Assembly: GCA_048213135.1 (NCBI GenBank)
Contig: PS015009.1
Coordinates: 372,001-436,000 of the forward strand
DNA: 64,000 bases
DNA from: Reclinomonas americana ATCC 50394
Lineage: Eukaryota; Jakobida; Jakobea; Jakobida
Direction: 5' to 3'
In this document: piece by piece, positions 17,802 through 26,275 of the stretch
Layout: the number at the start of each line of letters is the position of its first letter
Numbering within the stretch: position 1 is the first letter of the stretch
The notes under the pieces: generated by a model
What the model was told of the DNA's origin: nothing
The model's input: the letters and a program-made list of their open reading frames with translations, nothing else
Databases searched by the model: none
Translations under genes and position numbers: made by a program

Positions 17802-18926
17802 TTACTCGGAAATCCTGACACGGGAGATGATGACTTCCACGCGGCGGTTTTTACTGCGCCCGCCAGCGGTATTGTTATCTGCCACCGGCTCTGAAATGCC
17901 TTTACCGGCAGCAGACATACTGCCCGCCATTTGCGGCAATTTTCCCGCCATGTAGTCCTTTACCACTGTTGCCCTGTCGGCCGCCAGCTTTTCGTTAAGC
18001 GCCAGGGTACCGGTATTGTCGGCATGACCGTTAATCTCGAGCCGGGCAACTTTCTGCACGGCAATAACGGATATAACGCTGTCGAGTATACGCTTAACGG
18101 CAGGCTTTAATGCAGCGCTGTTCACATCAAATAATACAGAAGGAATGGTAATGGTGTCTCTTGTGAAGACGGGCGGCTTTTTGACAATCACAGTTTCTGC
18201 GGCAGGTACCTTGGCTTCGCTGTGGCGCAGGTTCTGTGCATATATTCTTTTTACATTGGTTACATAATCGGTACAAAGGGGAATACCGGATACGGAACGC
18301 AACACCATCTCATCAAGAAAATAAAAAACATCCCCGCTCTGGTTCATGGCATCTTTCATGGAATAGGTATAAGGGATGGGCGGGTTATTGCCCAGGATGA
18401 GGTACATTTCACCACCTGCCGCCTTCATCGTTTTCCGGATATGCTGCCATTGCACATCGCCACCGTCAATATCTTTTTCCGTAATAATGATGGCTTTGTT
18501 CTTATCCAGTTTGTTCATGGAAAAAATATCGGGTTCTTTGGTGGCCAGGTACATATCCAGTCCGCGGAAGGGTTTTCTTCCTGTATTGATATAAAACCCG
18601 ATCTCGTACTCTTCATCCTTTATCATGGGACAACAGAGCATTGTATACGTAAATCTTTGATTTTTTGCTGAAGGAAGAACACTGCCTACCGGCAGCAGTA
18701 ACAACATGTGTCCTGCTTTGGGGGTTACAGCCGAACCCCTGCCAATGAGAAAATTGGTGGCCGGCACATTGAACCAGGCTTCGGGTGCGCAGGGGGCATT
18801 GTATTCCGTACAGGTATTGATATCTTCAAAACCGGGGTTGGCCAGCAGGTTGCCGGAATTACCCTGGGCAAAGAGTTTGCCGGTGATCAAAAGCAGGAAG
18901 GTGCCTGTAACAAGTGTGAGTTTCAT
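17802..18926 (-). CDS. OmpA-family outer-membrane/periplasmic protein
   Basis: 374 residues from ATG 18926; a GTG at 18938 would add four residues before the signal peptide (MKLTLVTGTFLLLITGKLFAQ). Residues 25-220 form a beta-rich carbohydrate-binding-like domain (NLLANPGFEDINTCTEYNAPCAPEAWF) common in Bacteroidota OmpA proteins. The C-terminal OmpA domain (about 255-374) has LEINGHADNTGTLALNEKLAADRA and KNRRVEVII, which bind diaminopimelate in peptidoglycan. Probable envelope anchor. Confidence 0.85.
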   Translation of the reverse strand: MKLTLVTGTFLLLITGKLFAQGNSGNLLANPGFEDINTCTEYNAPCAPEAWFNVPATNFLIGRGSAVTPKAGHMLLLLPVGSVLPSAKNQRFTYTMLCCPMIKDEEYEIGFYINTGRKPFRGLDMYLATKEPDIFSMNKLDKNKAIIITEKDIDGGDVQWQHIRKTMKAAGGEMYLILGNNPPIPYTYSMKDAMNQSGDVFYFLDEMVLRSVSGIPLCTDYVTNVKRIYAQNLRHSEAKVPAAETVIVKKPPVFTRDTITIPSVLFDVNSAALKPAVKRILDSVISVIAVQKVARLEINGHADNTGTLALNEKLAADRATVVKDYMAGKLPQMAGSMSAAGKGISEPVADNNTAGGRSKNRRVEVIISRVRISE

Positions 18927-18981
18927 AGACAACCGCACATTAATGATCTGTGAACGCCCGGCACTTTTTTTTAGTACCCGC

Positions 18982-20439
18982 TTATACGGATTTTATTTCC
19001 GCAACAAGATCTTGTAACACTTTTTTAGCATCTCCGAACAGCATGCTTGTTTTAGGCTGGAAGAAAAGATCGTTTTCTATTCCGGCATAACCGGGCTTCA
19101 TACTGCGTTTGTTTACGATCACATGCTTTGCCAGTTCCACTTCCAGTATGGGCATTCCATAAATGGGAGAAGCGGGATCATTTTTAGCCGCGGGATTCAC
19201 CACGTCATTCGCACCCAGCACCAGCGCCACATCACAGTTTTTGAACTCATCGTTGGCGTGTTCCATTTCCAGCAGTTTCTCATAATTCACGTCGGCCTCG
19301 GCGAGCAGTACGTTCATATGCCCGGGCATACGTCCGGCTACGGGGTGGATAGCGTATTTCACTTCCACTCCTTTTTCATCAAGCAGTTTTTCCAGTTCAT
19401 GGCAAATGTGCTGTGCCTGCGCTACAGCCAGTCCGTACCCCGGTACGATCATTACTTTGTTGGCATAGCTCATGAGCATGGCTGTATCGCTGAGGCTGAT
19501 CTCTTTATAAGCACCCTGTTCTTTTCCGGCAACACCGCCGCCTGCTTTACTGCCACCAAAAGACCCGATCAGCACATTTTTAAGCGACCGGTTCATCGCT
19601 TTACACATGAGTATGGTCAGCAGTGTTCCCGCGGCACCTACAAGGATACCACCGGTCAACATTACTTTATTATCGTACAGGAAGCCGCCGCATGCCGCTG
19701 CCACACCGGTAAAGGAGTTGAGCAGGGAGATCACTACAGGCATATCGGCACCACCGATCGGGAGAACGAAAAATACACCATACAATATGGACAAGCCAAA
19801 GATGATGTAGAAGATGAGTTTTGAATTGGCAGGAGGCCATCCTACCAGGTAAGTAGCCAGTCCGAAAATAATGATGAGCAATGCGATGTTGAAGATATGC
19901 TGACCGTTGAAAGCAAAATCTTTGATCTTACCATTGAGTTTGCCCCAGGCGATGATACTGCCGGCGAAAGAGATGGAACCGATAATGAGACCGAGAACAA
20001 TGATGAGCAGGTGACCATGTGGTGCCCGCATATTAAGCGTTACACCTATATCTCCCATTACATCCTGGAAATTGGCACGCAGCTTCAGCACAGGGGCGAT
20101 ATGATCAAACTCAACAATGGAAATGAGTGCCGCACAGGCGCCGCCCATGCCATTGAACAGGCTCACCATTTCGGGCATGGCTGTCATCTTTACTTTTTTG
20201 GCCGCCATGGTACCCACTACCGCACCAATAAGGAGCCCGCCGAATATCCAGCCGTAGTTGTGCAGTTTAACACCGCCTTCTTCATACAGGAAGATAGTAC
20301 CCAGTATGGCGATGGTCATGCCTGCCGCCGCTACCAGGTTGCCCTTGCGTGCAGCCGCTGGATTGGACAGCATTTTAAGTCCGATGATGAACGTGATGCT
20401 CCCGATGAGGTAACAGATGGTGAGTAAGTTCAGTTCCAT
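18982..20439 (-). CDS. pntB: NAD(P) transhydrogenase, beta subunit
   Basis: 485 residues. The first ~270 are membrane helices and the last ~180 form the NADP(H)-binding domain III, marked by VPGYGLAVAQAQH, HPVAGRMPGHMNVLLAEA and ALVLGANDVVNPAA. With the two upstream genes it makes the proton-translocating transhydrogenase that reduces NADP+ with NADH using the proton gradient. Last gene of the pntAA-pntAB-pntB operon; a 67-base gap before it contains both AT-rich repeat families. Confidence 0.96.
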   Translation of the reverse strand: MELNLLTICYLIGSITFIIGLKMLSNPAAARKGNLVAAAGMTIAILGTIFLYEEGGVKLHNYGWIFGGLLIGAVVGTMAAKKVKMTAMPEMVSLFNGMGGACAALISIVEFDHIAPVLKLRANFQDVMGDIGVTLNMRAPHGHLLIIVLGLIIGSISFAGSIIAWGKLNGKIKDFAFNGQHIFNIALLIIIFGLATYLVGWPPANSKLIFYIIFGLSILYGVFFVLPIGGADMPVVISLLNSFTGVAAACGGFLYDNKVMLTGGILVGAAGTLLTILMCKAMNRSLKNVLIGSFGGSKAGGGVAGKEQGAYKEISLSDTAMLMSYANKVMIVPGYGLAVAQAQHICHELEKLLDEKGVEVKYAIHPVAGRMPGHMNVLLAEADVNYEKLLEMEHANDEFKNCDVALVLGANDVVNPAAKNDPASPIYGMPILEVELAKHVIVNKRSMKPGYAGIENDLFFQPKTSMLFGDAKKVLQDLVAEIKSV

Positions 20440-20446
20440 TGATTAG

Positions 20447-20510
20447 AAATTCAAAAGTCAAAAATCAAAAGTTAAAACCGTCGTTGCAGTCATTCGTAAT
20501 TCGTAATTAT
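20447..20510. repeat. Mixed AT-rich intergenic repeats inside the pnt operon
   Basis: 20447-20476 is the TCAAAAGTCAAAAATCAAAAG type. 20490-20510 is the ATTCGTAATT type and includes the stop codon of the upstream gene pntAB (20507-20509). Their position inside an operon argues against a strong terminator role. Confidence 0.5.
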
Positions 20511-20818
20511 TTCTTCTTCCCCTTAAACATCTCCAGCATCCTGTCCGTCACCACAAATCCGCCGACTACGTTCAGCGTGCCCAGAATTACCGCCAGGAAA
20601 CCCAGCACGAGGGCGAGGTAATTATCGCTTTCGGCTTTTCCCATTACAATGATGGCGCCGATGATCACCACACCATGAATGGCATTGGCGCCACTCATCA
20701 GCGGTGTATGCAGTACACTCGGCACACGGCCAATCACTTCAATACCGACAAATATCATCAGGATGACGATGTAGATGGTTTGCTGGTTCTCTGATATCCA
20801 GTTGAGTATATTTTCCAT
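20507..20818 (-). CDS. pntAB: NAD(P) transhydrogenase, small membrane alpha-2 subunit
   Basis: 103 residues with three membrane helices (for example TIYIVILMIFVGIEVIG and AIHGVVIIGAIIVMG). It corresponds to the C-terminal membrane part of E. coli PntA. In three-polypeptide transhydrogenases this part is a separate gene, as seen here. It starts 36 bases after the alpha-1 gene. Confidence 0.93.
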   Translation of the reverse strand: MENILNWISENQQTIYIVILMIFVGIEVIGRVPSVLHTPLMSGANAIHGVVIIGAIIVMGKAESDNYLALVLGFLAVILGTLNVVGGFVVTDRMLEMFKGKKK

Positions 20819-20854
20819 GTTACTGCGTTGTGTCGTTGCTTGTATAAATAAATA

Positions 20855-21979
20855 TTACCCGTTCAGCAGGGCGTTTATCCTATCATTGGTAACCTGTCCG
20901 CCATGGGCGATGCAGGTACCTTTTACCAGGTCGTCTTCAAAATTCAGGTTGAATTTTCCTTCCTTATCAAACATCAGCTGTAAAAAATTCAGCACGTTCT
21001 TTCCGTATAATTTGCTGGCATCGCTCGGCATGGAGGAAGGAAGCGCGGAATTACCCACAATGCTAACGCCTTTATGCCTTACCGTTTGATCGTTTTGTGT
21101 GAGGGAAGTATTACCACCTGTTGCCGCGGCCAGGTCAATAATGACGGAGCCGTTTCTCATATTATCCATCATTTCGGTGGTGATGAGTACCGGTGCTTTT
21201 TTGCCCGGTATCTGCGCCGTGGTGATCACGATATCCGCTTTGGCAACACTTTCTGCGATCTTCGCTTTCTGGCGTTGCATAAATTCTTCTGTTTGCTCTA
21301 CTGCGTAACCCCCGGCCTTGCTGGCATCGGCGGCGCCTTCCACTTCCACAAATTTGGCACCCAGGCTCATTACTTCCTCTTTCACAGCCGGACGAGTATC
21401 GAATACTTCCACCACAGCACCCAGGCGTTTGCCCGTGGCAATGGCCTGCAGACCTGCAACACCGGCGCCCAGTATCAGCATTTTCGCGGGAGGTATACTT
21501 CCTGCCGCGGTCATGAACATGGGAAAATATTTCGGGAAAAGATTAGCTGCAAGGAGCACTGCTTTGTACCCGGCGATATTGGCCTGGCTGCTGAGCACAT
21601 CCATACTCTGCGCCCGCGTGGTGCGTGGCAGCATATCCATGCTGAAGATCGTGAGCCCGCCACCTGCCCAGTCGCGTACCTGTGCGGGCTGGAACAAAGG
21701 CTGGTAAACACCCAGCAGTATTTTTGACCCGGCATTCGATAATTCACCTGCTCCGGGCGCATGAATGGAAAGCAATATGTCTGCTTTCTGTATCACGTCT
21801 GCCCTGCTGGTCGTACTGGCGCCTGCCGCGGTATACTGATCATCGAATGCAAAAGCTGTTGCCCCGGCCCCGCTTTCTATCACAACGTCGAGGTTCCATT
21901 TTTTGAGGATGCTGATGTGTTCGGGTAATACAGATACCCTTGTTTCAGGATGTGGTTCTTTTAAAACGCCGATAGTCAT
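20855..21979 (-). CDS. pntAA: NAD(P) transhydrogenase, soluble alpha-1 subunit
   Basis: 374 residues; cytosolic NAD(H)-binding domain I. Visible motifs: MTIGVLKEPHPETRVSVLPE at the start, the Rossmann glycines in LILGAGVAGLQAIATGKRLGA with the NAD-selective acidic residue in VEVFDTRP, and IAGYKAVLLAA. Length agrees with stand-alone alpha-1 subunits (~375-385). First gene of the operon. Confidence 0.95.
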   Translation of the reverse strand: MTIGVLKEPHPETRVSVLPEHISILKKWNLDVVIESGAGATAFAFDDQYTAAGASTTSRADVIQKADILLSIHAPGAGELSNAGSKILLGVYQPLFQPAQVRDWAGGGLTIFSMDMLPRTTRAQSMDVLSSQANIAGYKAVLLAANLFPKYFPMFMTAAGSIPPAKMLILGAGVAGLQAIATGKRLGAVVEVFDTRPAVKEEVMSLGAKFVEVEGAADASKAGGYAVEQTEEFMQRQKAKIAESVAKADIVITTAQIPGKKAPVLITTEMMDNMRNGSVIIDLAAATGGNTSLTQNDQTVRHKGVSIVGNSALPSSMPSDASKLYGKNVLNFLQLMFDKEGKFNLNFEDDLVKGTCIAHGGQVTNDRINALLNG

Positions 21980-22002
21980 AATTGGGATTGATAGGGACTA
22001 AG

Positions 22003-22120
22003 ATAATTACTAATTACCAATTACGAATTACTAATTGCAAATAATACGGGTAGCTATCGGCGACTGCGGACATGCCAATACAACAAAAATATATGTAACT
22101 GGTAATTAGTAATTAATTAC
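22003..22120. repeat. Inverted-repeat bounded intergenic element (118 bases)
   Basis: The left end is AATTACTAATTACCAATTACG and similar units upstream of pntAA. The right end is GGTAATTAGTAATTAATTAC, running into the stop codon of the methyltransferase at 22106. The core contains AATAATACGGGTA, the complement of the core word CCCGTATTATT in the elements at 6049 and 25180. Confidence 0.5.
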
Positions 22121-22903
22121 AAAGTGTTGCCGTTCTTTAAAGTCGGGGCTGATCAAAATAATGCCGATAAAGAAAAGGTCAATAGACAGGGTTACGGAAG
22201 GATGTTGTTTGATCCTATGCCAGGCTTCTTCCATTTCCGCGCTCCAGTGGATATCGTCGAAGATGATCATGCCCTGTTGGGAGAGTTTGGGTAATATCTT
22301 TTCAAAATAATCCAGCGTAGGAACTTTGCGGTGGTTGCCGTCTATAAAAGCAAGATCGACATGGTCACAACGGGATAACAAAACAGGAAGCGTATCATCG
22401 AAATTACCTGTTACCGTTTCGATATTGGCTACATCCAATTTTTGAAAAGTGTCCCGGGCAATGACAGCGATATTTTCTGAACCTTCACAGGTATATACTT
22501 TTGCCGCAGGATTGGCTGCTGCCATATAAGCCGTACTGGTACCGAATGAAGTACCCAATTCCAGTATCATGCCCGGCTGGTATTGTTGTACGATGCGGTA
22601 CAGCAGCTGGGCGTATTTGCGGGGCTTAAGCGAAGAGGCCGCGATGGCGCTTACTTTTCGTTGTCTTGTTTTGATGAGCGCCGATCCCGCGCCAAAGTCT
22701 TCCACCTCTATCATATGGTGATCACGCAGCAACTCATTTCTTCTTTGTTCCGCTTTTTTATAGAATGGATATTCTTTTTTATCGTTCAGCACCTGCTCAA
22801 TAAAATGATACACGAAGGGAGAATGAACGCCATGCCCCTTGCCATTGGAAGCGGTAATGCGGTAACGCAGGTATTTTTTTATGAGCTGAAAGGTGCTGTA
22901 CAT
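22106..22903 (-). CDS. Class I SAM-dependent methyltransferase (O-methyltransferase-like)
   Basis: 265 residues. A family-specific N-terminal segment (GHGVHSPFVYHFIEQVL) precedes the Rossmann methyltransferase core: motif I LELGTSFGTSTAYMA at about 118-132, then VYTCEGSENIAVIAR and DLAFIDGNHRKVPTLDYF. The core resembles the catechol/caffeoyl-CoA O-methyltransferase group. The substrate is not known. Confidence 0.8.
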   Translation of the reverse strand: MYSTFQLIKKYLRYRITASNGKGHGVHSPFVYHFIEQVLNDKKEYPFYKKAEQRRNELLRDHHMIEVEDFGAGSALIKTRQRKVSAIAASSLKPRKYAQLLYRIVQQYQPGMILELGTSFGTSTAYMAAANPAAKVYTCEGSENIAVIARDTFQKLDVANIETVTGNFDDTLPVLLSRCDHVDLAFIDGNHRKVPTLDYFEKILPKLSQQGMIIFDDIHWSAEMEEAWHRIKQHPSVTLSIDLFFIGIILISPDFKERQHFVINY

Positions 22904-22927
22904 TATTCCAGGTGAAGCAGGGATTCT

Positions 22928-22954
22928 TAATTCGTAATTGGTAATTCGTAATTA
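22928..22954. repeat. AT-rich intergenic repeat at the folA stop codon
   Basis: Three ATTCGTAATT/GTAATT units fill most of the 48-base gap. The stop codon of folA (22952-22954) is the last triplet of the repeat. Confidence 0.55.
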
Positions 22955-23446
22955 TCGCCTTGTCCATGTCTGAAAAGAATAATCAAAATCGTGCTGCGCA
23001 TCTTTTGTAAAATCTTCGATGGCCGACATCTCCCATTTTGCTGTATCCACATCAGGAAAATAAGCGTCGCCGTCTATTTGTGTGTGTACGCGGGTGAGGT
23101 AAATTTTATTGGCTACGGTATCAATCGCCTGTTTGTAAATTTCCGCGCCGCCAATGATGAATATTTCTTTCGTGTTGTTCTCCTTCGCTTTCAGCAGGGC
23201 TTCTTCCAGGCTGTTCACCACCACGGCATCATCAGCTTTCCAGTCGGCCTGACGGGTGATCACCACGTTGAAGCGGCCGGGCAACGCCTTTCCCAGCGAC
23301 TCATAGGTTTTCCTGCCCATTACCACGGGCATACCCCAGGTGGTGTTTTTGAAAAATTTAAAATCATTCGGCAGCTTCCACAGCAACTGGTTGTTTTTAC
23401 CGATCGCGTTGTTCTCCGCCGCGGCTACTATAAGGGAAATGGTCAT
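22952..23446 (-). CDS. folA: Dihydrofolate reductase
   Basis: 164 residues. Reduces dihydrofolate with NADPH to regenerate the tetrahydrofolate consumed by thymidylate synthase (thyA, 1.9 kb upstream on the same strand). Conserved residues: IVAAAENNAIGKNNQLLWKLPNDF with Trp23 and Asp28, the NADPH motif MGRKTYESLGKALPGR, and IIGGAEIYKQA. Confidence 0.96.
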   Translation of the reverse strand: MTISLIVAAAENNAIGKNNQLLWKLPNDFKFFKNTTWGMPVVMGRKTYESLGKALPGRFNVVITRQADWKADDAVVVNSLEEALLKAKENNTKEIFIIGGAEIYKQAIDTVANKIYLTRVHTQIDGDAYFPDVDTAKWEMSAIEDFTKDAQHDFDYSFQTWTRR

Positions 23447-23488
23447 GGGCGATGATTGAGGGACAAAGATACGGGATGCCGCATCGTC

Positions 23489-23517
23489 ATTCGCAATTGA
23501 CCATTCGTAATTAATTC
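23489..23517. repeat. AT-rich intergenic repeat at the stop of the PD40-OmpA gene
   Basis: Units ATTCGCAATT and ATTCGTAATTAATTC; the stop codon of the gene at 23511 lies inside the repeat. Confidence 0.5.
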
Positions 23518-25121
23518 TTCAGTATGGTAAATTCCACCCTCCTGTTCAGTTGCCTGTTCTCATCGGTATCATTGGGCGCTACGGGTTTGGTCTCTCCATA
23601 GCCCTGAGAACGGATGCGGCTGGCGGCAATACCTTTTGAAAGAATGTATTCCATTACTGATCGTGCCCGGTTATCGCTGAGCGTGAAGTTGTAACTGTCA
23701 GAGCCCCGGCTGTCGGTATGAGCGCTCATCTCTATTTCCACGTTGGGGTATTCTTTCAGGAAACTCACTACACGATCGAGTTCCACATAAGATTCTGGAC
23801 GAAGATTGTATTTGTCGAAATCGAAGAACACATTATTGAGGCGGAATACCTGCCCTATCTCTATCGGCACCAGGAAAAGATCTTTGTGAATTTCTTTATA
23901 CCCCGATTTCACCAGCGAATCGAGGTTGAGGTTCTCGGAAATGGCGAAGAATTTATCCGCCGCGGCTCGTATGCTGTAGTTCTTATCATAGGGCAGCACG
24001 ATTTTGAAAGAGCCGTCTACAGGACTGGAAACACCACGCCCCGCTTCGGTCCCATCTGGCAGTATTTCATACAGCAGTGATGCTGACAAAGGTTCTTTGG
24101 TTTTGGCATTGTATACATTGCCACTTACCAGCACCACCGGGTCGGGCATTTCTTTTTCCAAAAGTTTGATCCTTACAATATCGCTGGCGCCATACGCCCC
24201 GTCGCTTGAAGTGAGGTAGGCATATTCGCCGCCAGCGTCGAGCGTAAAAAATGCTTCGGAACCGGCGGTATTGATGGGACTGCCCAGGTTCACGGGTTCG
24301 CTCCATTTCTGCCATGTATTATCGAGACGTTTAGTCATCCAGATATCATTTTCCCCCAATCCGCCAGGCCTGTCGCTGCTGAAATACAGTGTTACACCAT
24401 CAGCGGCAATGAAGGGGCTCATTTCGTTATAATCGGGCAGGTTAATCTTTTTACCCAGGCTTTTCGGTGCTGTCCAGATATCGCCGCCTTCAAGAAAGGA
24501 CACATAGATATCGTTATCAAAACTTCCTTTCTTATCGGTCATATAAAACAACAGCGTTTTGCCATCGTGTCCCATGGAAGCGCCCAATTGTGGCGTAGTT
24601 GCGAATTTTTCAAAATTGCGGATACGCAGCATCTGCGCTTTTGTCCAGCTGTTGTCGCGCCGGCGGTGGATCATACTTACACCGGTGCCCAGGTACTGAC
24701 CTTCTGTAAAGGCTCCTTTCAGCAGTATGGTATTCAGGTCGGGCGATATCCAGTATACAGCATTGTAATGCGAAGCGTTTACAGAGCCATTCAGGTGGCG
24801 GGCTTTGCCCCATTTTCCGGTGCTGCTGTCGCGTAAGGCATACCAGATGTCCTGCGCATTGGGAACCGTGGCGGCCTGTACATTGGAAGGGTGTCCCTGG
24901 CGGATAAAGAAAAGCAGGTTGCCATCCGCGGAAATGGTTGGCCGCATTTCCGGGTATTCGGAATTGATGCCTTCTCCCAGGTTCTCCACCTGTATGATGG
25001 TGGACGACTTGATCACGTTGTCTTTTTGCTCAATGAGTTTACCTGTAGTATCGGGTGACGGTTGCGCCGCGGCAGCGAAAAATGTGGCGAAAAAGAGGAG
25101 AGATAAGCAGCTTTTCTTCAT
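23511..25121 (-). CDS. OmpA-family protein with PD40 beta-propeller repeats
   Basis: 536 residues with signal peptide (ending AAAQ). Residues 45-310 carry WD40-like PD40 repeats (PTISADGNLLFFIRQGHPSN, SPFIAADGVTLYFSSDRPGGLGENDIWM). A carboxypeptidase-regulatory-like segment follows (VSGNVYNAKTKEPLSASLLYE). The C-terminal OmpA domain contains IEMSAHTDSRGSDSYNFTLSDNRA and NRRVEFTILK. This layout is common in Bacteroidota, where relatives such as PorE associate with the type IX secretion system; membership in that system is not shown here. Confidence 0.88.
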   Translation of the reverse strand: MKKSCLSLLFFATFFAAAAQPSPDTTGKLIEQKDNVIKSSTIIQVENLGEGINSEYPEMRPTISADGNLLFFIRQGHPSNVQAATVPNAQDIWYALRDSSTGKWGKARHLNGSVNASHYNAVYWISPDLNTILLKGAFTEGQYLGTGVSMIHRRRDNSWTKAQMLRIRNFEKFATTPQLGASMGHDGKTLLFYMTDKKGSFDNDIYVSFLEGGDIWTAPKSLGKKINLPDYNEMSPFIAADGVTLYFSSDRPGGLGENDIWMTKRLDNTWQKWSEPVNLGSPINTAGSEAFFTLDAGGEYAYLTSSDGAYGASDIVRIKLLEKEMPDPVVLVSGNVYNAKTKEPLSASLLYEILPDGTEAGRGVSSPVDGSFKIVLPYDKNYSIRAAADKFFAISENLNLDSLVKSGYKEIHKDLFLVPIEIGQVFRLNNVFFDFDKYNLRPESYVELDRVVSFLKEYPNVEIEMSAHTDSRGSDSYNFTLSDNRARSVMEYILSKGIAASRIRSQGYGETKPVAPNDTDENRQLNRRVEFTILKN

Positions 25122-25179
25122 AACGAGGAATTGGATGTTAATAGAACGCTGAAAAGCTGGAAATAATATGCGGAAGCTA

Positions 25180-25304
25180 TCAATTACGAATTACTAATCA
25201 TATATTTCCCCGAACGGCTATTAATGAGTAGTAACCCGTATTATTATTCATTCGGGAAATACAGAATACAGCAACAACCCGAACACATTCGTAATTCGTA
25301 ATTA
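25180..25304. repeat. Inverted-repeat bounded intergenic element (125 bases)
   Basis: The left end is CAATTACGAATTAC. The right end is CATTCGTAATTCGTAATTAA and includes the thyA stop codon (25302-25304). Inside, ATTTCCCCGAA (about 25203) can pair with TTCGGGAAAT (about 25252), forming a second hairpin around the core CCCGTATTATTATT. Confidence 0.55.
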
Positions 25305-26114
25305 AACAGCGACTGGCGCTTTTATCCCCGCATGACTCTGGTAATTCACCAGGGCAAAATCTTCGTACCGGAAGCTGAAGATGTCTTTTACTTCGGGGTT
25401 GATCACCATTTGTGGTAATGGGAAGGGTGTGCGGGTGAGCTGCAGTTCTGCCTGTTCAAAATGATTGCTGTACAAATGAGCATCACCGAATGAATGGATG
25501 AATTCACCGGGTTCCATATCGCATACCTGTGCGATCATGAGTGTGAGCAGGGCATAGGAAGCAATGTTGAAGGGAACGCCTAAGAATACATCGGCACTGC
25601 GCTGGTACAACTGGCACGACAATTTTCGTTTGCCGTTCTCCCCTGCGGGTGATGTATAGAATTGAAAGAGACAATGGCAGGGCATCAGTTTCATCCGTGG
25701 CAGGTCAGCCACATTCCAGGCGCTGATGATCAGCCTGCGGCTGTCGGGGTTGTTTTTTAATTGTTGAATCAGATCTTTTACCTGGTCCACTTCCACGCCG
25801 CCGGCGCCTTCCCAGCTTCGCCATTGTTTGCCGTAAACAGGTCCCAGGTCACCATTTTCATCGGCCCATTCATCCCATATGCTCACTTTATTTTCTTTAA
25901 GCCAGCCGATATTGGTATCGCCTTTCAAAAACCATAGCAATTCATAAATGATACTTTTCAGGTGCGTTTTTTTAGTGGTCACCAGCGGGAAACCGTCCTG
26001 GAGGTTGAAACGCATCTGGTAGCCAAAAACACTGCGGGTGCCGGTCCCTGTACGGTCATTTTTATCGGCCCCGGTATCGATGATATGCTTCAGCAGGTGA
26101 AGGTACTGTTCCAT
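25302..26114 (-). CDS. thyA: Thymidylate synthase (ThyA type)
   Basis: 270 residues. Converts dUMP plus methylene-THF to dTMP and DHF. The catalytic Cys146 lies in [10 protein letters not shown], at the same number as in E. coli. Other motifs: [12 protein letters not shown] (folate/dUMP site), [28 protein letters not shown] and HLYSNHFEQ. Functionally linked to folA on the same strand. Confidence 0.97.
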   Translation of the reverse strand: MEQYLHLLKHIIDTGADKNDRTGTGTRSVFGYQMRFNLQDGFPLVTTKKTHLKSIIYELLWFLKGDTNIGWLKENKVSIWDEWADENGDLGPVYGKQWRSWEGAGGVEVDQVKDLIQQLKNNPDSRRLIISAWNVADLPRMKLMPCHCLFQFYTSPAGENGKRKLSCQLYQRSADVFLGVPFNIASYALLTLMIAQVCDMEPGEFIHSFGDAHLYSNHFEQAELQLTRTPFPLPQMVINPEVKDIFSFRYEDFALVNYQSHAGIKAPVAV

Positions 26115-26122
26115 GATGCGAA

Positions 26123-26196
26123 GTTAGTAATTACTAATTACTAATTACGAATGCCCCGGAGGCTGAACTCTTAGTAATTGGTAATTAGTAATTAAC
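26123..26196. repeat. Short inverted-repeat element between thyA and mnmA
   Basis: The left arm (26123-26153) is TTAGTAATTACTAATTACTAATTACG-like and the right arm (26171-26196) is its near complement. The loop is 17 bases. It sits between two divergent promoters. Confidence 0.5.
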
Positions 26197-26250
26197 GTTT
26201 CAACCTTAACCAGCCGGGTTTCATAACCATACTTTTCCATTCGTATGGTG

Positions 26251-26258
26251 TATCTTTG
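26251..26258 (+). promoter_or_regulatory. -7 promoter box of mnmA
   Basis: TATCTTTG is a perfect match to the Bacteroidota -7 element TAnnTTTG, 17 bases before the mnmA ATG. No convincing -33 TTTG is visible at 19-21 bases. Confidence 0.55.
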
Positions 26259-26275
26259 CATCGAATTATTTCGAT

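Noticed and set aside
18957-18980. ACTTTTTTTTAGTACCC as a fourth copy of the two-component promoter box
   Set aside because: Only partly similar, oriented away from the gene it would serve, and without a spaced -7 element.
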